Origin: DAHUYF01 sp963838385
GTDB lineage: Bacteria; Pseudomonadota; Alphaproteobacteria; ATCC43930; CGMCC-115725
Direction of reading: 5' to 3'
NCBI GenBank assembly: GCA_963838385.1
Contig: CAWIRE010000001.1
Location: forward strand, 2,108,001 to 2,172,000
Length of the DNA: 64,000 bases
Below the pieces are notes generated by a model. The model was not told the DNA's origin. It ran no database searches and worked only from the letters and a program-made list of their open reading frames with translations. How positions within the stretch are numbered: the first letter of the stretch is position 1; every line of letters begins with the position of its first letter. Position numbers and translations under genes: made by a program. Below, piece after piece: positions 14,872 to 24,098 of this stretch.

Positions 14872-14910
14872 CTTTATGCGCCGCGGCCAAAATCGATCTC
14901 GAATCTTTAT
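14872..14910. promoter_or_regulatory. CTTTAT module C
   Basis: CTTTAT at 14872 and 14905, again 33 bp apart, enclosing CCAAAATCGATCTCGAAT, the best match to module B. It lies 59 bp upstream of the 19-aa frame and about 120 bp upstream of the RlpA-like gene. Confidence 0.55.
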
Positions 14911-14968
14911 CCCGGAAATCCTTCTCTAGCCGATCGCTTCCCCGCGGCCCGCGAGAGAGGATCGTCTG

Positions 14969-15028
14969 ATGGTCAAGCACAGTCGCAGCGGCACCGCCGA
15001 GCGCACGCGCGGCAAGCGGCGGCGCTGA
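14969..15028 (+). CDS. Possible 19-residue basic leader peptide
   Basis: ATG 14969 follows GAGAGAGG at good spacing and encodes MVKHSRSGTAERTRGKRRR, ending two bases before the RlpA-like start. The distance suggests translational coupling to the downstream gene. The peptide is very short and basic, and may be a leader rather than a functional protein. Confidence 0.35.
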   Translation: MVKHSRSGTAERTRGKRRR

Positions 15029-15030
15029 CC

Positions 15031-15519
15031 ATGGAGCCGACGCGGTCCACCGCCGGCCGCTATCTCAACGCGGCCATCGTCCTGCTGGCGCTGCTGGGCG
15101 GGAGCTGCTCGGAGAGCCGGCGCGCGGCGGCGCAGACGCCGGGCGATGCGGCGCAGCCCGGCGCCAAACCCGGCGGCTACGATCAAATCGGCATCGCCTC
15201 CTGGTATGGCGCCCGTCATCAGGGACGGCGCACGGCCTCGGGCACGCGCTTCGACCGGCGGGAGCTGACCGCGGCGCATGGCTCGCTGCCGCTGGGCACG
15301 CTGGTCCTGGTGGAAAACCTCGCCACGGGGCGGCGCATCGCGCTGCGCATCACCGATCGCGGCCCCTATGTGCCGGGCCGCATCATCGACCTCTCGCAGG
15401 CGGCGGCGCAGCGCCTGGGTCTGGAGAAGCAGGGGCTGGGCCTGGTCGGCCTCACCGTGCTGCCGCGATCCCTGCCGCTGCGCGTCGCCTCGGCCTGCGC
15501 CGCCGCGCGCGACTGCTGA
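15031..15519 (+). CDS. RlpA-like double-psi beta-barrel lipoprotein
   Basis: The 162-residue protein has an N-terminal signal with a lipobox-like GGSC at about residues 23-26 and a C-terminal RlpA domain: GIASWYGARHQGRRTASG, the catalytic-type Asp in ITDRGPYVPGRIIDLS, and AAAQRLGL. RlpA proteins are septal lytic transglycosylases or peptidoglycan-binding lipoproteins of the outer membrane. It lacks the SPOR domain found in E. coli RlpA, which is common for short alphaproteobacterial forms. The upstream CTTTAT module C and the 19-aa frame are probably its leader. Confidence 0.88.
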   Translation: MEPTRSTAGRYLNAAIVLLALLGGSCSESRRAAAQTPGDAAQPGAKPGGYDQIGIASWYGARHQGRRTASGTRFDRRELTAAHGSLPLGTLVLVENLATGRRIALRITDRGPYVPGRIIDLSQAAAQRLGLEKQGLGLVGLTVLPRSLPLRVASACAAARDC

Positions 15520-15595
15520 ACTCGCCGGTTTTTCCGCTCTACGCGCGCGAGATCTTGGGAGGCCGCATAGGCGGGACCATCTCTCTTTACGCCGC

Positions 15596-15632
15596 CTTTA
15601 TGGCAGCCGCGCCAGTTCCCTCTCGATTTTAT
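15596..15632. promoter_or_regulatory. CTTTAT module D, degenerate, upstream of kdp
   Basis: CTTTAT at 15596 is preceded by TTACGCCGC, as in module A, and followed by a weaker TTTTAT at 15627 (31 bp). The CTCTCGAT between them recalls the ATCTCGAA of modules A-C. It lies about 150 bp upstream of the kdp leader peptide, so the module may link potassium control to the small genes to the left. Confidence 0.4.
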
Positions 15633-15784
15633 ATGGGCCGAGCGCCTTTTAATGCTCGACCGCGAGGCCCACCCGCCGCGCCCGGCGGCGGTTCCCGCTC
15701 GCGGTCAAGTTATTCGGCTTGATCCATGTCAACTCTGCGCCTTGCGGCCCGTGCGATGCTGGCTGCACGGCAAAGGAGAGTGAA

Positions 15785-15868
15785 ATGCTCGATACGATCC
15801 TCCTGGCGATCGGCTTTGCCTTTTTTGCGCTCGCCATCGGCTACGTCGCCGCCTGCGAAAAACTGTGA
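15785..15868 (+). CDS. 27-residue membrane peptide upstream of kdpF
   Basis: MLDTILLAIGFAFFALAIGY... is a single hydrophobic helix ending in CEKL, with an excellent AAAGGAG ribosome site six bases before the ATG. Short hydrophobic frames of this type occur at the head of many proteobacterial kdp operons. It ends eight bases before kdpF. It may be a second small subunit or a leader peptide; nothing in the sequence decides. Confidence 0.65.
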   Translation: MLDTILLAIGFAFFALAIGYVAACEKL

Positions 15869-15876
15869 GGCGAACC

Positions 15877-15966
15877 ATGCTGCTCGATTATCTCGTCGGC
15901 GGCGGCGCCGCCCTCGTCGTCACCGTCTACATCGTCTACGCGCTGTTGCGCCCCGAACGCTTCTAA
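15877..15966 (+). CDS. kdpF: KdpF, small subunit of the potassium ATPase
   Basis: The 29-residue peptide MLLDYLVGGGAALVVTVYIV... ends LLRPERF, the standard KdpF C-terminus. It stabilises the KdpABC complex in the inner membrane. It sits in the canonical position 19 bases before kdpA. Confidence 0.9.
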   Translation: MLLDYLVGGGAALVVTVYIVYALLRPERF

Positions 15967-15985
15967 CGTCTTCAGAGAGAGCGTC

Positions 15986-17714
15986 ATGACACTCAATGGC
16001 TGGCTCCAGATCGCGCTCTACTGCGCGATCCTCGCGCTTACCGTGAAGCCGTTCGGCGGCTACATGACGCGCGTCTTCAACGGCGAGCGCACCTTCCTCT
16101 CGCCGATCCTCGGACCCATCGAGCGCGGCCTCTACCGCGTCAGCGGCGTCGATGCCCGCGCCGAGCAGCACTGGACGACCTATGCCGTCGCCATGCTGCT
16201 GTTCCATGTCGCGGGCTTCGTCACGCTCTACGGGCTGCAGCGGCTGCAGGCGGTGCTGCCTTTCAATCCGCAGGGCATGGACCCGGTGGCGCCCGATCTC
16301 GCCTTCAACACCTCGGCGAGCTTCATCACCAACACCAACTGGCAGGCCTACACGCCCGAGACGACGATGAGCTATCTCGTGCAGATGTGGGGGCTGACGG
16401 TCCACAATTTCGTCTCGGCCGCCACCGGCATCGCGCTGGCCGTGGCGCTGATCCGCGGCTTCGCCCGGCGCTCGGCCAAATCCATCGGCAATTTCTGGGT
16501 CGACCTCACCCGCTGCGTGCTCTACATCCTGCTGCCGATCTCGGTGGTCGTGGCGCTGTTCTTCGTCTGGCAGGGCATGCCGCAGAACCTCGGCGCCTAT
16601 ACCGAGGCGACGACGCTCGAAGGCGTCAAGCAGGTGATCGCCCAGGGCCCGGTGGCCTCGCAGGAGGTCATCAAGATGATGGGTACCAATGGCGGCGGCT
16701 TCTTCAACGCCAATTCCGCCCATCCCTTCGAGAACCCCAACGCACTCACCGATTTCGTGCAGCTGCTGCTGATCTTCTCGATCGGCGCGGCGCTCACCAA
16801 CGTCTTCGGCCGGATGGTCGGCGACCAGCGCCAGGGCTGGGCGATCTTCGCCGTGATGGGCATCCTGTTCCTCGCCGGCGCCACCATCTGCTACCACGCC
16901 GAAGCCCAGGGCAACCCGGCCTTCGCCGCGCTCGGCGTCAACAGCGCGCCGTCGGACCTCCAGGCCGGCGGCAACATGGAGGGCAAGGAGGTGCGCTTCG
17001 GCATCGCCGACAGCGCGCTCTTCACCACCATCACCACCGATGCCTCCTGCGGCGCGGTCAACAACATGCATGACAGCCTGACGCCGCTGGGCGGCGCCGT
17101 GCCGCTGGTCAACATCATGCTGGGCGAGATCATCTTCGGCGGCGTGGGATCCGGGCTCTACGGCATGCTGCTCTTCGCCATCCTCGCCGTCTTCATCGCC
17201 GGGCTGATGGTCGGGCGCACGCCCGAATATCTCGGCAAGAAGATCGAAGTCCAAGGAAGTGAAGATGGCGATGCTCGCCATCCTGATCCTGCCGCTCTCG
17301 ATGCTGGGCTTCACCGCGATCGCGGTGGTGGTCAAGCCCGGCCTCGACGGCCTCGCCAATGCCGGCCCGCACGGCTTCACCGAGGCGCTCTATGCCTATA
17401 CCTCGGCCACCGGCAACAACGGCAGCGCGTTCGCCGGGCTCAGCGCCAACTCGCTGTTCTACAACACGACGCTCGGCCTCGCCATGTTCATCGGCCGCTT
17501 CCTCATGATCATACCGATGCTGGCGATCGCCGGCTCGCTCGCCGCCAAGAAGATCGTGCCGCCCTCGGCCGGGACCTTCCCGACCCATGGCAGCCTCTTC
17601 GTGGGCCTGCTCATCGGCGTCATCCTCATCGTCGGCGGTCTCATCTACTTCCCCGCGGTGGCGCTCGGCCCGATCTCCGAGCAGCTCGCGATGAACGCCG
17701 GCACCTTGTTCTAG
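15986..17714 (+). CDS. kdpA: KdpA, potassium-channel subunit, frameshifted
   Basis: Restored length is about 575 residues, normal for KdpA, the selectivity-filter subunit of the Kdp P-type ATPase. Filter-type loops are visible: NTSASFITNTNWQ, MGTNGGGFFNANSAHPFENP, the TTDASCGAVNNMHDSLTPLG loop and, after the break, TSATGNNGSAFAGL. The frame changes at about 17254 in CAAGGAAGTG, where one extra G shifts KKIEVQ out of register with EVKMAMLAIL, which continues to the stop at 17714. The gene is otherwise intact and followed by intact kdpB, so an indel error is more likely than decay. Confidence 0.9.
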
Positions 17715-17740
17715 CCGCCATGCCCCAGGGACATCCCGCC

Positions 17741-19867
17741 ATGACCACGCACGCCTCCACCACCTCGCCCCGCACCGGGCTATTCAAACGGCAGGTGCAG
17801 CCGATGTCGCTGCTCGACCGCTCGCTGCTGGTGCCGGCGATCGGCGCCGCCTTCCGCAAGCTTGATCCGCGCACGCTGATCAAGAACCCGGTGATGTTCG
17901 TCGTCGAGATCGTCTCGCTGGCGACCACCATCTTCTTCCTGCGCGACCTGCTCACGGGCGGCGGCACCGTCATCGGCACCAGTCCGCTGTTCTCCGGCCA
18001 GATCGCCTTCTGGCTGTGGTTCACCGTCATCTTCGCCAACTTCGCCGAGGCGGTGGCCGAGGGTCGCGGCAAGGCGCAGGCCGACACGCTGCGCCGCATG
18101 CGCACGGACACCAAGGCGAAGCGCCTGGCCAATGCCGGCGGCCGCGAGTGGCGGCTGGTCGACGCCGCGGCGCTGCAGCCAGGCGAGATCGTGCTGGTCG
18201 AGGCCGGCGACTTCGTCCCCAGCGACGGCGAGGTGATCGAGGGCGTGGCCTCGGTCGACGAATCCGCGATCACCGGCGAGTCCGCCCCGGTCATCCGCGA
18301 GAGCGGCGGCGACCGCTCGGCGGTGACCGGCGGCACCCGTGTCACCTCCGACTGGCTCAAGGTGAAGATCACCGCGGCGCAGGGCTCGACCTTCCTCGAC
18401 CGCATGATCTCGCTCGTCGAGGGCGCGGTCAGGCAGAGGACGCCGAACGAGATCGCGCTCAACATCCTGCTGGCGGGGCTCACCATCGTCTTCATCTTCG
18501 CCACCGTCACCATTCCGAGCTTCGCCGCCTATGCCGGCGGCGCGGTCTCGGTGGTGGTGCTGATCGCGCTCTTCGTGACCTTGATCCCGACCACCATCGG
18601 CGCGCTGCTCTCGGCCATCGGTATTGCCGGCATGGACCGGCTGGTGCGCTTCAACGTGCTCGCCATGTCGGGCCGCGCCGTGGAGGCGGCAGGCGACGTC
18701 GACACGCTGCTCCTCGACAAGACCGGCACGATCACGCTGGGCAACCGCCAGGCGGCCGAGTTCGTGCCGCTGCCGGGGGTCGATCCGCGCGAGCTCGCCG
18801 ATGCGGCCCAGCTCTCCTCGCTGAGCGACGAGACCCCCGAGGGCCGCTCCATCGTCGTCCTCGCCAAGGAGAAGTACGGGCTGCGCGGGCGCGAGATGGC
18901 CGCGCTCAACGCGCAATTCGTGCCGTTCTCGGCCCAGACCAGGATGAGCGGCGTCAATGTCGACGGCCATGTCATCCGCAAGGGCGCGGTCGATGCCGTG
19001 CTCGGCCATCTGCGCGACTTCGCGGGTGCCGCCGCGGGCAAGCCGGCCACGGCGCCGATCGAGCTGCAGGGCATCGTCGAGCGCATCTCCAAGAGCGGCG
19101 GCACGCCGCTGGCGGTGGCGCGCGACGAGCGGCTGCTCGGCGTCATCCATCTCAAGGACATCGTCAAGGGCGGCATCCGCGAGCGCTTCGCCGAGCTCCG
19201 GCAGATGGGCATCCGCACGGTGATGATCACCGGCGACAACCCGCTCACCGCCGCGGCGATCGCCGCCGAGGCCGGGGTCGACGACTTCCTCGCCCAGGCG
19301 ACGCCCGAGGACAAGCTGCGCCTGATCCGCGACGAGCAGGCCAAGGGCAAGCTGGTCGCCATGTGCGGCGACGGCACCAACGACGCGCCGGCGCTGGCCC
19401 AGGCGGATGTCGGCGTCGCCATGAACACCGGCACGATGGCGGCGCGCGAGGCCGGCAACATGGTCGATCTCGACAGCGACCCGACCAAGCTCATCGAGAT
19501 CGTCGAGATCGGCAAGCAGCTGCTGATGACCCGCGGCGCGCTCACCACCTTCTCGATCGCCAACGACGTCGCCAAGTACTTCGCCATCATCCCGGCGATG
19601 TTCGTGGCCTTCTATCCGCAGCTCGGCGTGCTCAACGTCATGCATCTGAAGAACCCGGAAAGCGCCATCCTGTCCGCGATCATCTTCAACGCGCTGATCA
19701 TCATCGCGCTGATCCCGCTGGCGCTGCGCGGCGTGCGCTACCGGCCGGCCGGCGCCGCGGCGATCCTGCGGCGCAATCTCTGGCTCTACGGCGCCGGCGG
19801 CATCATCGTGCCGTTCGTCGGCATCAAGATCATCGACGTCATCGTCACGGCCATCGGCCTGGCGTAA
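17741..19867 (+). CDS. kdpB: KdpB, P-type ATPase catalytic subunit
   Basis: The 708-residue protein starts at ATG 17741. It carries the P-type ATPase signatures: actuator loop TGES at about residue 180, phosphorylation motif DKTGTITLG at about 325, nucleotide-binding KGAVDAV region, MITGDNPLTAAAIA and the hinge GDGTNDAPALAQADVG. It energises K+ uptake through KdpA at the inner membrane by ATP hydrolysis. A phosphorylatable Ser in TGESAPV is present, matching the inhibitory site known in the family. It lies between kdpA and kdpC in the normal order. Confidence 0.97.
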   Translation: MTTHASTTSPRTGLFKRQVQPMSLLDRSLLVPAIGAAFRKLDPRTLIKNPVMFVVEIVSLATTIFFLRDLLTGGGTVIGTSPLFSGQIAFWLWFTVIFANFAEAVAEGRGKAQADTLRRMRTDTKAKRLANAGGREWRLVDAAALQPGEIVLVEAGDFVPSDGEVIEGVASVDESAITGESAPVIRESGGDRSAVTGGTRVTSDWLKVKITAAQGSTFLDRMISLVEGAVRQRTPNEIALNILLAGLTIVFIFATVTIPSFAAYAGGAVSVVVLIALFVTLIPTTIGALLSAIGIAGMDRLVRFNVLAMSGRAVEAAGDVDTLLLDKTGTITLGNRQAAEFVPLPGVDPRELADAAQLSSLSDETPEGRSIVVLAKEKYGLRGREMAALNAQFVPFSAQTRMSGVNVDGHVIRKGAVDAVLGHLRDFAGAAAGKPATAPIELQGIVERISKSGGTPLAVARDERLLGVIHLKDIVKGGIRERFAELRQMGIRTVMITGDNPLTAAAIAAEAGVDDFLAQATPEDKLRLIRDEQAKGKLVAMCGDGTNDAPALAQADVGVAMNTGTMAAREAGNMVDLDSDPTKLIEIVEIGKQLLMTRGALTTFSIANDVAKYFAIIPAMFVAFYPQLGVLNVMHLKNPESAILSAIIFNALIIIALIPLALRGVRYRPAGAAAILRRNLWLYGAGGIIVPFVGIKIIDVIVTAIGLA

Positions 19868-19878
19868 GGAAGGACATC

Positions 19879-20484
19879 ATGCTCAACCAGCTTCGCCCCG
19901 CCCTGCTGATGATCGTGGGCTTCACGGTCATCACCGGCATCGCCTACCCGCTGGCGGTTACCGGCATCGCCGAGTTCGTCTTCCCGCATCAGGCGGCGGG
20001 CAGCCTGATCGTCCGCGACGGCAAGGTGGTGGGCTCCGAGCTCATCGGCCAGAACTTCGCCGAGGCCAAATATTTCCACGGCCGGCCCTCGGCCACCACC
20101 GAGCCCGATCCCAAGGACCCGACCAAGACGGTGTCCGTGCCCTATGCGGCCGACAATTCCGTGGGCTCGAATCTGGGGCCGACCTCCAAGGCGCTCATCG
20201 ACCGCGTCAAGGACGATGCCGCCAAGCTCAAGGCCGAGAACCCGACGACGCCGGTCCCGGTCGATCTCGTCACCACCTCGGCGAGCGGGCTCGATCCCGA
20301 CATCACCCCGGCCGGCGCCCTCTTCCAGGTGCCGCGCGTCGCCAAGGCCCGCAACCTGCCCGAGGAGCGCGTCCGCCAGCTGGTCGAGGACCATGTCGAC
20401 GGCCGCTTCCTCGGCGTCATCGGCGAGCCGCATGTCAACGTGCTGAAGCTCAACCTCGCGCTCGATGCGCTCGCCAAGGGCTAG
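19879..20484 (+). CDS. kdpC: KdpC, accessory subunit of the potassium ATPase
   Basis: The 201-residue protein has one N-terminal membrane helix (LRPALLMIVGFTVITGIAYPL) and a periplasmic domain with GSELIGQNF, YFHGRPSA, SNLGPTSKAL and the conserved C-terminal DGRFLGVIGEPHVNVLKLNLAL. The start at 19879 has AGGA upstream. An intrinsic terminator-like hairpin follows, separating kdpFABC from kdpDE. Confidence 0.96.
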   Translation: MLNQLRPALLMIVGFTVITGIAYPLAVTGIAEFVFPHQAAGSLIVRDGKVVGSELIGQNFAEAKYFHGRPSATTEPDPKDPTKTVSVPYAADNSVGSNLGPTSKALIDRVKDDAAKLKAENPTTPVPVDLVTTSASGLDPDITPAGALFQVPRVAKARNLPEERVRQLVEDHVDGRFLGVIGEPHVNVLKLNLALDALAKG

Positions 20485-20502
20485 GCAGCGTACCCCCCTC
20501 CC

Positions 20503-20537
20503 AATCCCTCCCCCTCCAGGGGGGAGGGATTTTCTTT
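20503..20537 (+). terminator. Terminator after kdpC
   Basis: An 11-12 bp stem, AATCCCTCCCCC paired with GGGGGAGGGATT, is followed by TTTCTTT. It lies 19 bases after kdpC and about 57 before kdpD, so it would separate structural and regulatory transcription or attenuate read-through. Confidence 0.8.
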
Positions 20538-20593
20538 ATGCGAGGGGACCGCGGCTGTTGCAGTGCTGCGCCCCTGCGGCGCTATAGTCTGCC

Positions 20594-23311
20594 ATGCCTA
20601 CCAGCGACCGATCCGAGCGTGACCAGCGGCCGTCGCCCGACGCGCTGCTCGAGGCGGCGGCGCAGGAGGGGCGCGGCAAGCTCAAGATCTTCCTCGGCGC
20701 CGCCCCCGGGGTGGGCAAGACCTACGAGATGCTGCAGGCGGCCCAGGCCCGGCACCGCGAGGGGATCAACGTCGTGGTCGGCGTGGTCGAGACCCACAGC
20801 CGGCGCGAGACCGAGGCACTCACCCTCGGGCTCGAGGTCATCCCGCGCCGGCGCGTCGACTACAAGGGCCGCACGCTCGAGGAGATGGATCTCGACCGCA
20901 TCCTGCTGCGCCGGCCGAAGCTGGTGCTGGTAGACGAGCTCGCGCACACCAACGCGCCGGGCGGGCGCCACCCCAAGCGCTATCTCAACGTCGAGGAGCT
21001 GCTCGCGGCGGGTATCAACGTCTACTCGACGCTCAACATCCAGCATGTCGAGAGCCTCAACGACGTGGTGGCGCAGATCACGCGCATCCGCGTGCGCGAG
21101 ACCGTGCCGGACAGCGTGCTGGACCGCGCCGACGACATCGAGGTCATCGACCTCGCGCCCTCCGACCTGATCCAGCGGCTGCAGGAAGGCAAGGTCTACG
21201 TGCCGCACCAGGCCGAGCGCGCGGTGCGGCACTATTTCAAGCCGGGAAATCTCACGGCGCTGCGCGAGCTGGCGCTCCGGCGCACGGCGCAGCGCGTCGA
21301 CGAGCAGATGCTGACCTATATGCGCCAGCACGCCATCAGCGGCCCCTGGGCCGCGGGCGAGCGCGTGCTGGTCTGCGTCAGCGAGGCGCCCGACGGCGCG
21401 GCGCTCATCCGCTACGCCAAGCGGCTCGCCGACCGGCTGCACGGGCCCTGGACCGCGCTCTATGTCGAGACCGCGCGCTACCACCGCATGACGGAGCCGG
21501 AGCGCGACCGCATCGCCGAGGGGCTGCGGCTTGCCGAGAAGCTCGGCGGCGAGGCCATTACCATCCCCGGCGGCCGCATCGCCGACAACGTCGTGAGCTA
21601 CGCCCAGGCCAACAACATCACCCATATCGTGCTCGGCAAGTCGGAGCGGGCGCGCTGGTTCGAGATGGTGCACGGCTCGGTGGTGCACGATCTGGTGCGC
21701 AGCGCCGGCAACATCAGCGTCCACGTCATCGCCGGCGGCGGCGAGATCGCGCCGGCGCCGGAGAAGATCGTGGCGACGCGCGAGCGCAGCGACGGCGTCG
21801 ACGCGCGGCCCTATATCGCCACCATCGCGATCACCGCCGTGGCGCTGGGCATCGGCGAGGTGCTGAAGCAGGTGCTCAGCGTCCAGAACATCAGCCTGGT
21901 GTTCCTCACCGGCATCCTCGTCTCGGCGATCCGCTTCGGCCTGCTGCCGTCGCTCTTCGCCTGCCTGGTCAGCGTGCTCACCTATAATTTCTTCTTCCTG
22001 CCGCCGATCTACACCTTCACCATCGCCGATCCCGAAAACGTGGTCGCGCTGTTCTTCTTCCTCATCGTCGCGGTCATCGCCAGCAACCTGGCCGGCCGCA
22101 CGCGCAACCAGGTGCTGACGGCGCGCAGCCGCGCGCGCACCACCGAGGAGCTCTTCGCCTTCTCGCGCAAGCTCGCCGGCATCGGCACGCTCGACGACCT
22201 GCTCTGGGCCACGGTCTATCAGATCGCCTCGATGCTCAAGGTGCGCGTCGTGCTGCTGCTGCCCGCGGGCGACAGCATCGCCGTGCGCGCGGGATATCCG
22301 CCCGAGGACCAGCTCGACGACGCCGATCTCGCCGCGGCGCAATGGACCTGGGCGCACAACCACCCCGCCGGCCGCGGCGCCGATACGCTGCCGGGGGCCA
22401 AGCGCCTGTTCCTGCCGCTGCGCACCGGGCGGGCGCCGATCGGCGTGCTCGGCATCGACCGCGACGAGCCCGGCCCGCCGCTGACGCCGGATGGCCGGCG
22501 GCTCCTCGACGCGCTGGCCGACCAGGCCGCCGTCGCCATCGAGCGCATCACGCTGGTCGAGGACATCGACCGCGCCCGCGTCACCGCCGAGACCGAGCGG
22601 CTGCGCGCGGCGCTGCTGACCTCGATATCGCACGATCTGCGCACGCCGCTCGCCTCGATCATCGGCTCGCTCACCAGCCTCAGGAGCTACGGCAAGAGCT
22701 ATGACGAGCGCGCGCGCGAGGGGCTGATGGCCACCATCCAGGCCGAGGCGGAGCGGCTCAACCGCTTCATCGGCAACCTCCTCGACATGACCCGGCTCGA
22801 GGCCGGCGCCATCGAGCTCAAGCCCGAGGCGGAGGAGCTCGCCGAGATCCTTGGCACGGCGCTGCAGCGCGCCACCAGGCTGCTCGCCGAGCATCGCGTC
22901 GCCATCGACCTCGCCCCCGATCTGCCGCTGCTCAGGGCCGACTACCTGCTGCTGGAGCAGGCGCTGTTCAACCTGCTCGACAACGCGGCGAAGTACGCGC
23001 CCGCAGGCTCGCTGGTGCGGATCGCCGCGCGGCGCGACCGCGGCGCGGTCGCCATCGACGTGAGCGATGAAGGCCCCGGGATCCCGCCGGGCGATCTCGA
23101 GCGCATCTTCGACAAATTCTCCCGCGTGCAGCAACAGGACCGGCAGCGCGCCGGCACCGGGCTCGGCCTCGCGATCTGCCGCGGCTTCGTCGAGGCCATG
23201 GGCGGCTCGATCACCGCCGCCAATCGCAGCGACCGCAGCGGCGCGGTCTTCACCATCCGCCTGCCGGTCGCGGCGGAAGCGGCGACGACCGGGGCGGCCC
23301 GGCATGGCTAG
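20594..23311 (+). CDS. kdpD: KdpD, sensor histidine kinase for K+ limitation/osmolarity
   Basis: The 905-residue protein has the full KdpD layout: N-terminal KdpD domain with Walker A GAAPGVGKTYEML at about residue 35 and VDELAHTNAPG, a universal-stress-like domain (about 245-370), a DUF4118 membrane block (about 400-500), a GAF domain, a HisKA domain with SISHDLRTPLASI (His about 679) and a HATPase domain with N-box NLLDNAAKYAP, DEGPGIP and GTGLGLAI. It phosphorylates KdpE under K+ limitation. Its stop overlaps the kdpE start by eight bases. Confidence 0.97.
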   Translation: MPTSDRSERDQRPSPDALLEAAAQEGRGKLKIFLGAAPGVGKTYEMLQAAQARHREGINVVVGVVETHSRRETEALTLGLEVIPRRRVDYKGRTLEEMDLDRILLRRPKLVLVDELAHTNAPGGRHPKRYLNVEELLAAGINVYSTLNIQHVESLNDVVAQITRIRVRETVPDSVLDRADDIEVIDLAPSDLIQRLQEGKVYVPHQAERAVRHYFKPGNLTALRELALRRTAQRVDEQMLTYMRQHAISGPWAAGERVLVCVSEAPDGAALIRYAKRLADRLHGPWTALYVETARYHRMTEPERDRIAEGLRLAEKLGGEAITIPGGRIADNVVSYAQANNITHIVLGKSERARWFEMVHGSVVHDLVRSAGNISVHVIAGGGEIAPAPEKIVATRERSDGVDARPYIATIAITAVALGIGEVLKQVLSVQNISLVFLTGILVSAIRFGLLPSLFACLVSVLTYNFFFLPPIYTFTIADPENVVALFFFLIVAVIASNLAGRTRNQVLTARSRARTTEELFAFSRKLAGIGTLDDLLWATVYQIASMLKVRVVLLLPAGDSIAVRAGYPPEDQLDDADLAAAQWTWAHNHPAGRGADTLPGAKRLFLPLRTGRAPIGVLGIDRDEPGPPLTPDGRRLLDALADQAAVAIERITLVEDIDRARVTAETERLRAALLTSISHDLRTPLASIIGSLTSLRSYGKSYDERAREGLMATIQAEAERLNRFIGNLLDMTRLEAGAIELKPEAEELAEILGTALQRATRLLAEHRVAIDLAPDLPLLRADYLLLEQALFNLLDNAAKYAPAGSLVRIAARRDRGAVAIDVSDEGPGIPPGDLERIFDKFSRVQQQDRQRAGTGLGLAICRGFVEAMGGSITAANRSDRSGAVFTIRLPVAAEAATTGAARHG

Positions 23312-23999
23312 GCGCGCCATCATTCTCGTCGTCGACGACGAGCCGGCGATCCGCCGGCTGCTGCGCACCAGCCTGCTCGGCCAGGGCTACGACGTGGTCG
23401 AGGCCGAGGACGGCGCCGCGGCGCTGGCCGCGGTCGAGCGCGAGAAGCCCGATCTCGTCATCCTCGATCTCGGCCTGCCCGACCTCGCCGGCATCGAGGT
23501 GATCCGCAGCCTGCGCCAGCGCTCGGCGCTGCCGATCATCGTGCTGTCGGTGCGCGACGACGAGCGCGGCAAGGTCGAGGCGCTCGATGGCGGCGCCGAC
23601 GACTATGTCACCAAGCCCTTCGGCATCGACGAGCTGGTGGCGCGCATCCGCACCGCGCTGCGCCACCGCTTCCAGGCGCAAGGCGAGAAGCCGCTGTTCG
23701 TGGCGGGCGATCTCACCGTCGATCTGGTGCGCCGCAGCGTGCGCCGCGGCGGCGAGGAGGTGCATCTCTCGCCCAAGGAATACGATCTGCTGGCCGAGCT
23801 CGTGGCCAATGCCGGCAAGGTGCTGACCCATCGCCACATCCTGAACAAGGTGTGGGGGCCTGCCCATACCGAGGATGCGCAGTACCTGCGCGTCTTCATC
23901 CGCAGCCTGCGCGGCAAGCTCGAGGCCGACCCGGCGCGGCCGCGCCACATCATCACCGAGCCCGGCGTGGGCTACCGCCTGCGCGAGGCCGGCACCTGA
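23304..23999 (+). CDS. kdpE: KdpE, response regulator of the kdp operon
   Basis: The 231-residue OmpR/PhoB-family regulator has a receiver domain with acidic pair VVDDEPAIRRL, phosphorylation site in ILDLGLPD (Asp about 54), KPFGIDEL with the conserved Lys, and a C-terminal winged helix (HLSPKEYDLL, HRHILNKVWG, YLRVFIRSLRGKLE, TEPGVGYRL). The translational overlap with kdpD is typical. Its target sites are probably upstream of kdpF, perhaps involving the CTTTAT boxes, but that is inferred. Confidence 0.96.
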   Translation: MARRAIILVVDDEPAIRRLLRTSLLGQGYDVVEAEDGAAALAAVEREKPDLVILDLGLPDLAGIEVIRSLRQRSALPIIVLSVRDDERGKVEALDGGADDYVTKPFGIDELVARIRTALRHRFQAQGEKPLFVAGDLTVDLVRRSVRRGGEEVHLSPKEYDLLAELVANAGKVLTHRHILNKVWGPAHTEDAQYLRVFIRSLRGKLEADPARPRHIITEPGVGYRLREAGT

Positions 24000-24098
24000 T
24001 CCGCGGGCAAGAGAAAAGCTCGATCTTCTCCGTGCTCTCCGTGCCTTCGTGGTCTATCTTCTTCCTGGATTTCCCATGCCAGCCCGGAGCCCGACGCC

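Noticed and set aside
20582..23368. A 928-codon open frame on the minus strand across kdpD
   Set aside because: It is antisense to a fully supported kdpD, its composition is dominated by Arg, Ala and Gly, and it has no domain. Long shadow frames are expected at this GC content.
24020..24070. CTCCGTG-type near-repeats after kdpE as an operator
   Set aside because: This wording recurs in intergenic DNA of many unrelated bacteria as a dispersed motif, so a specific operator role is not supported.
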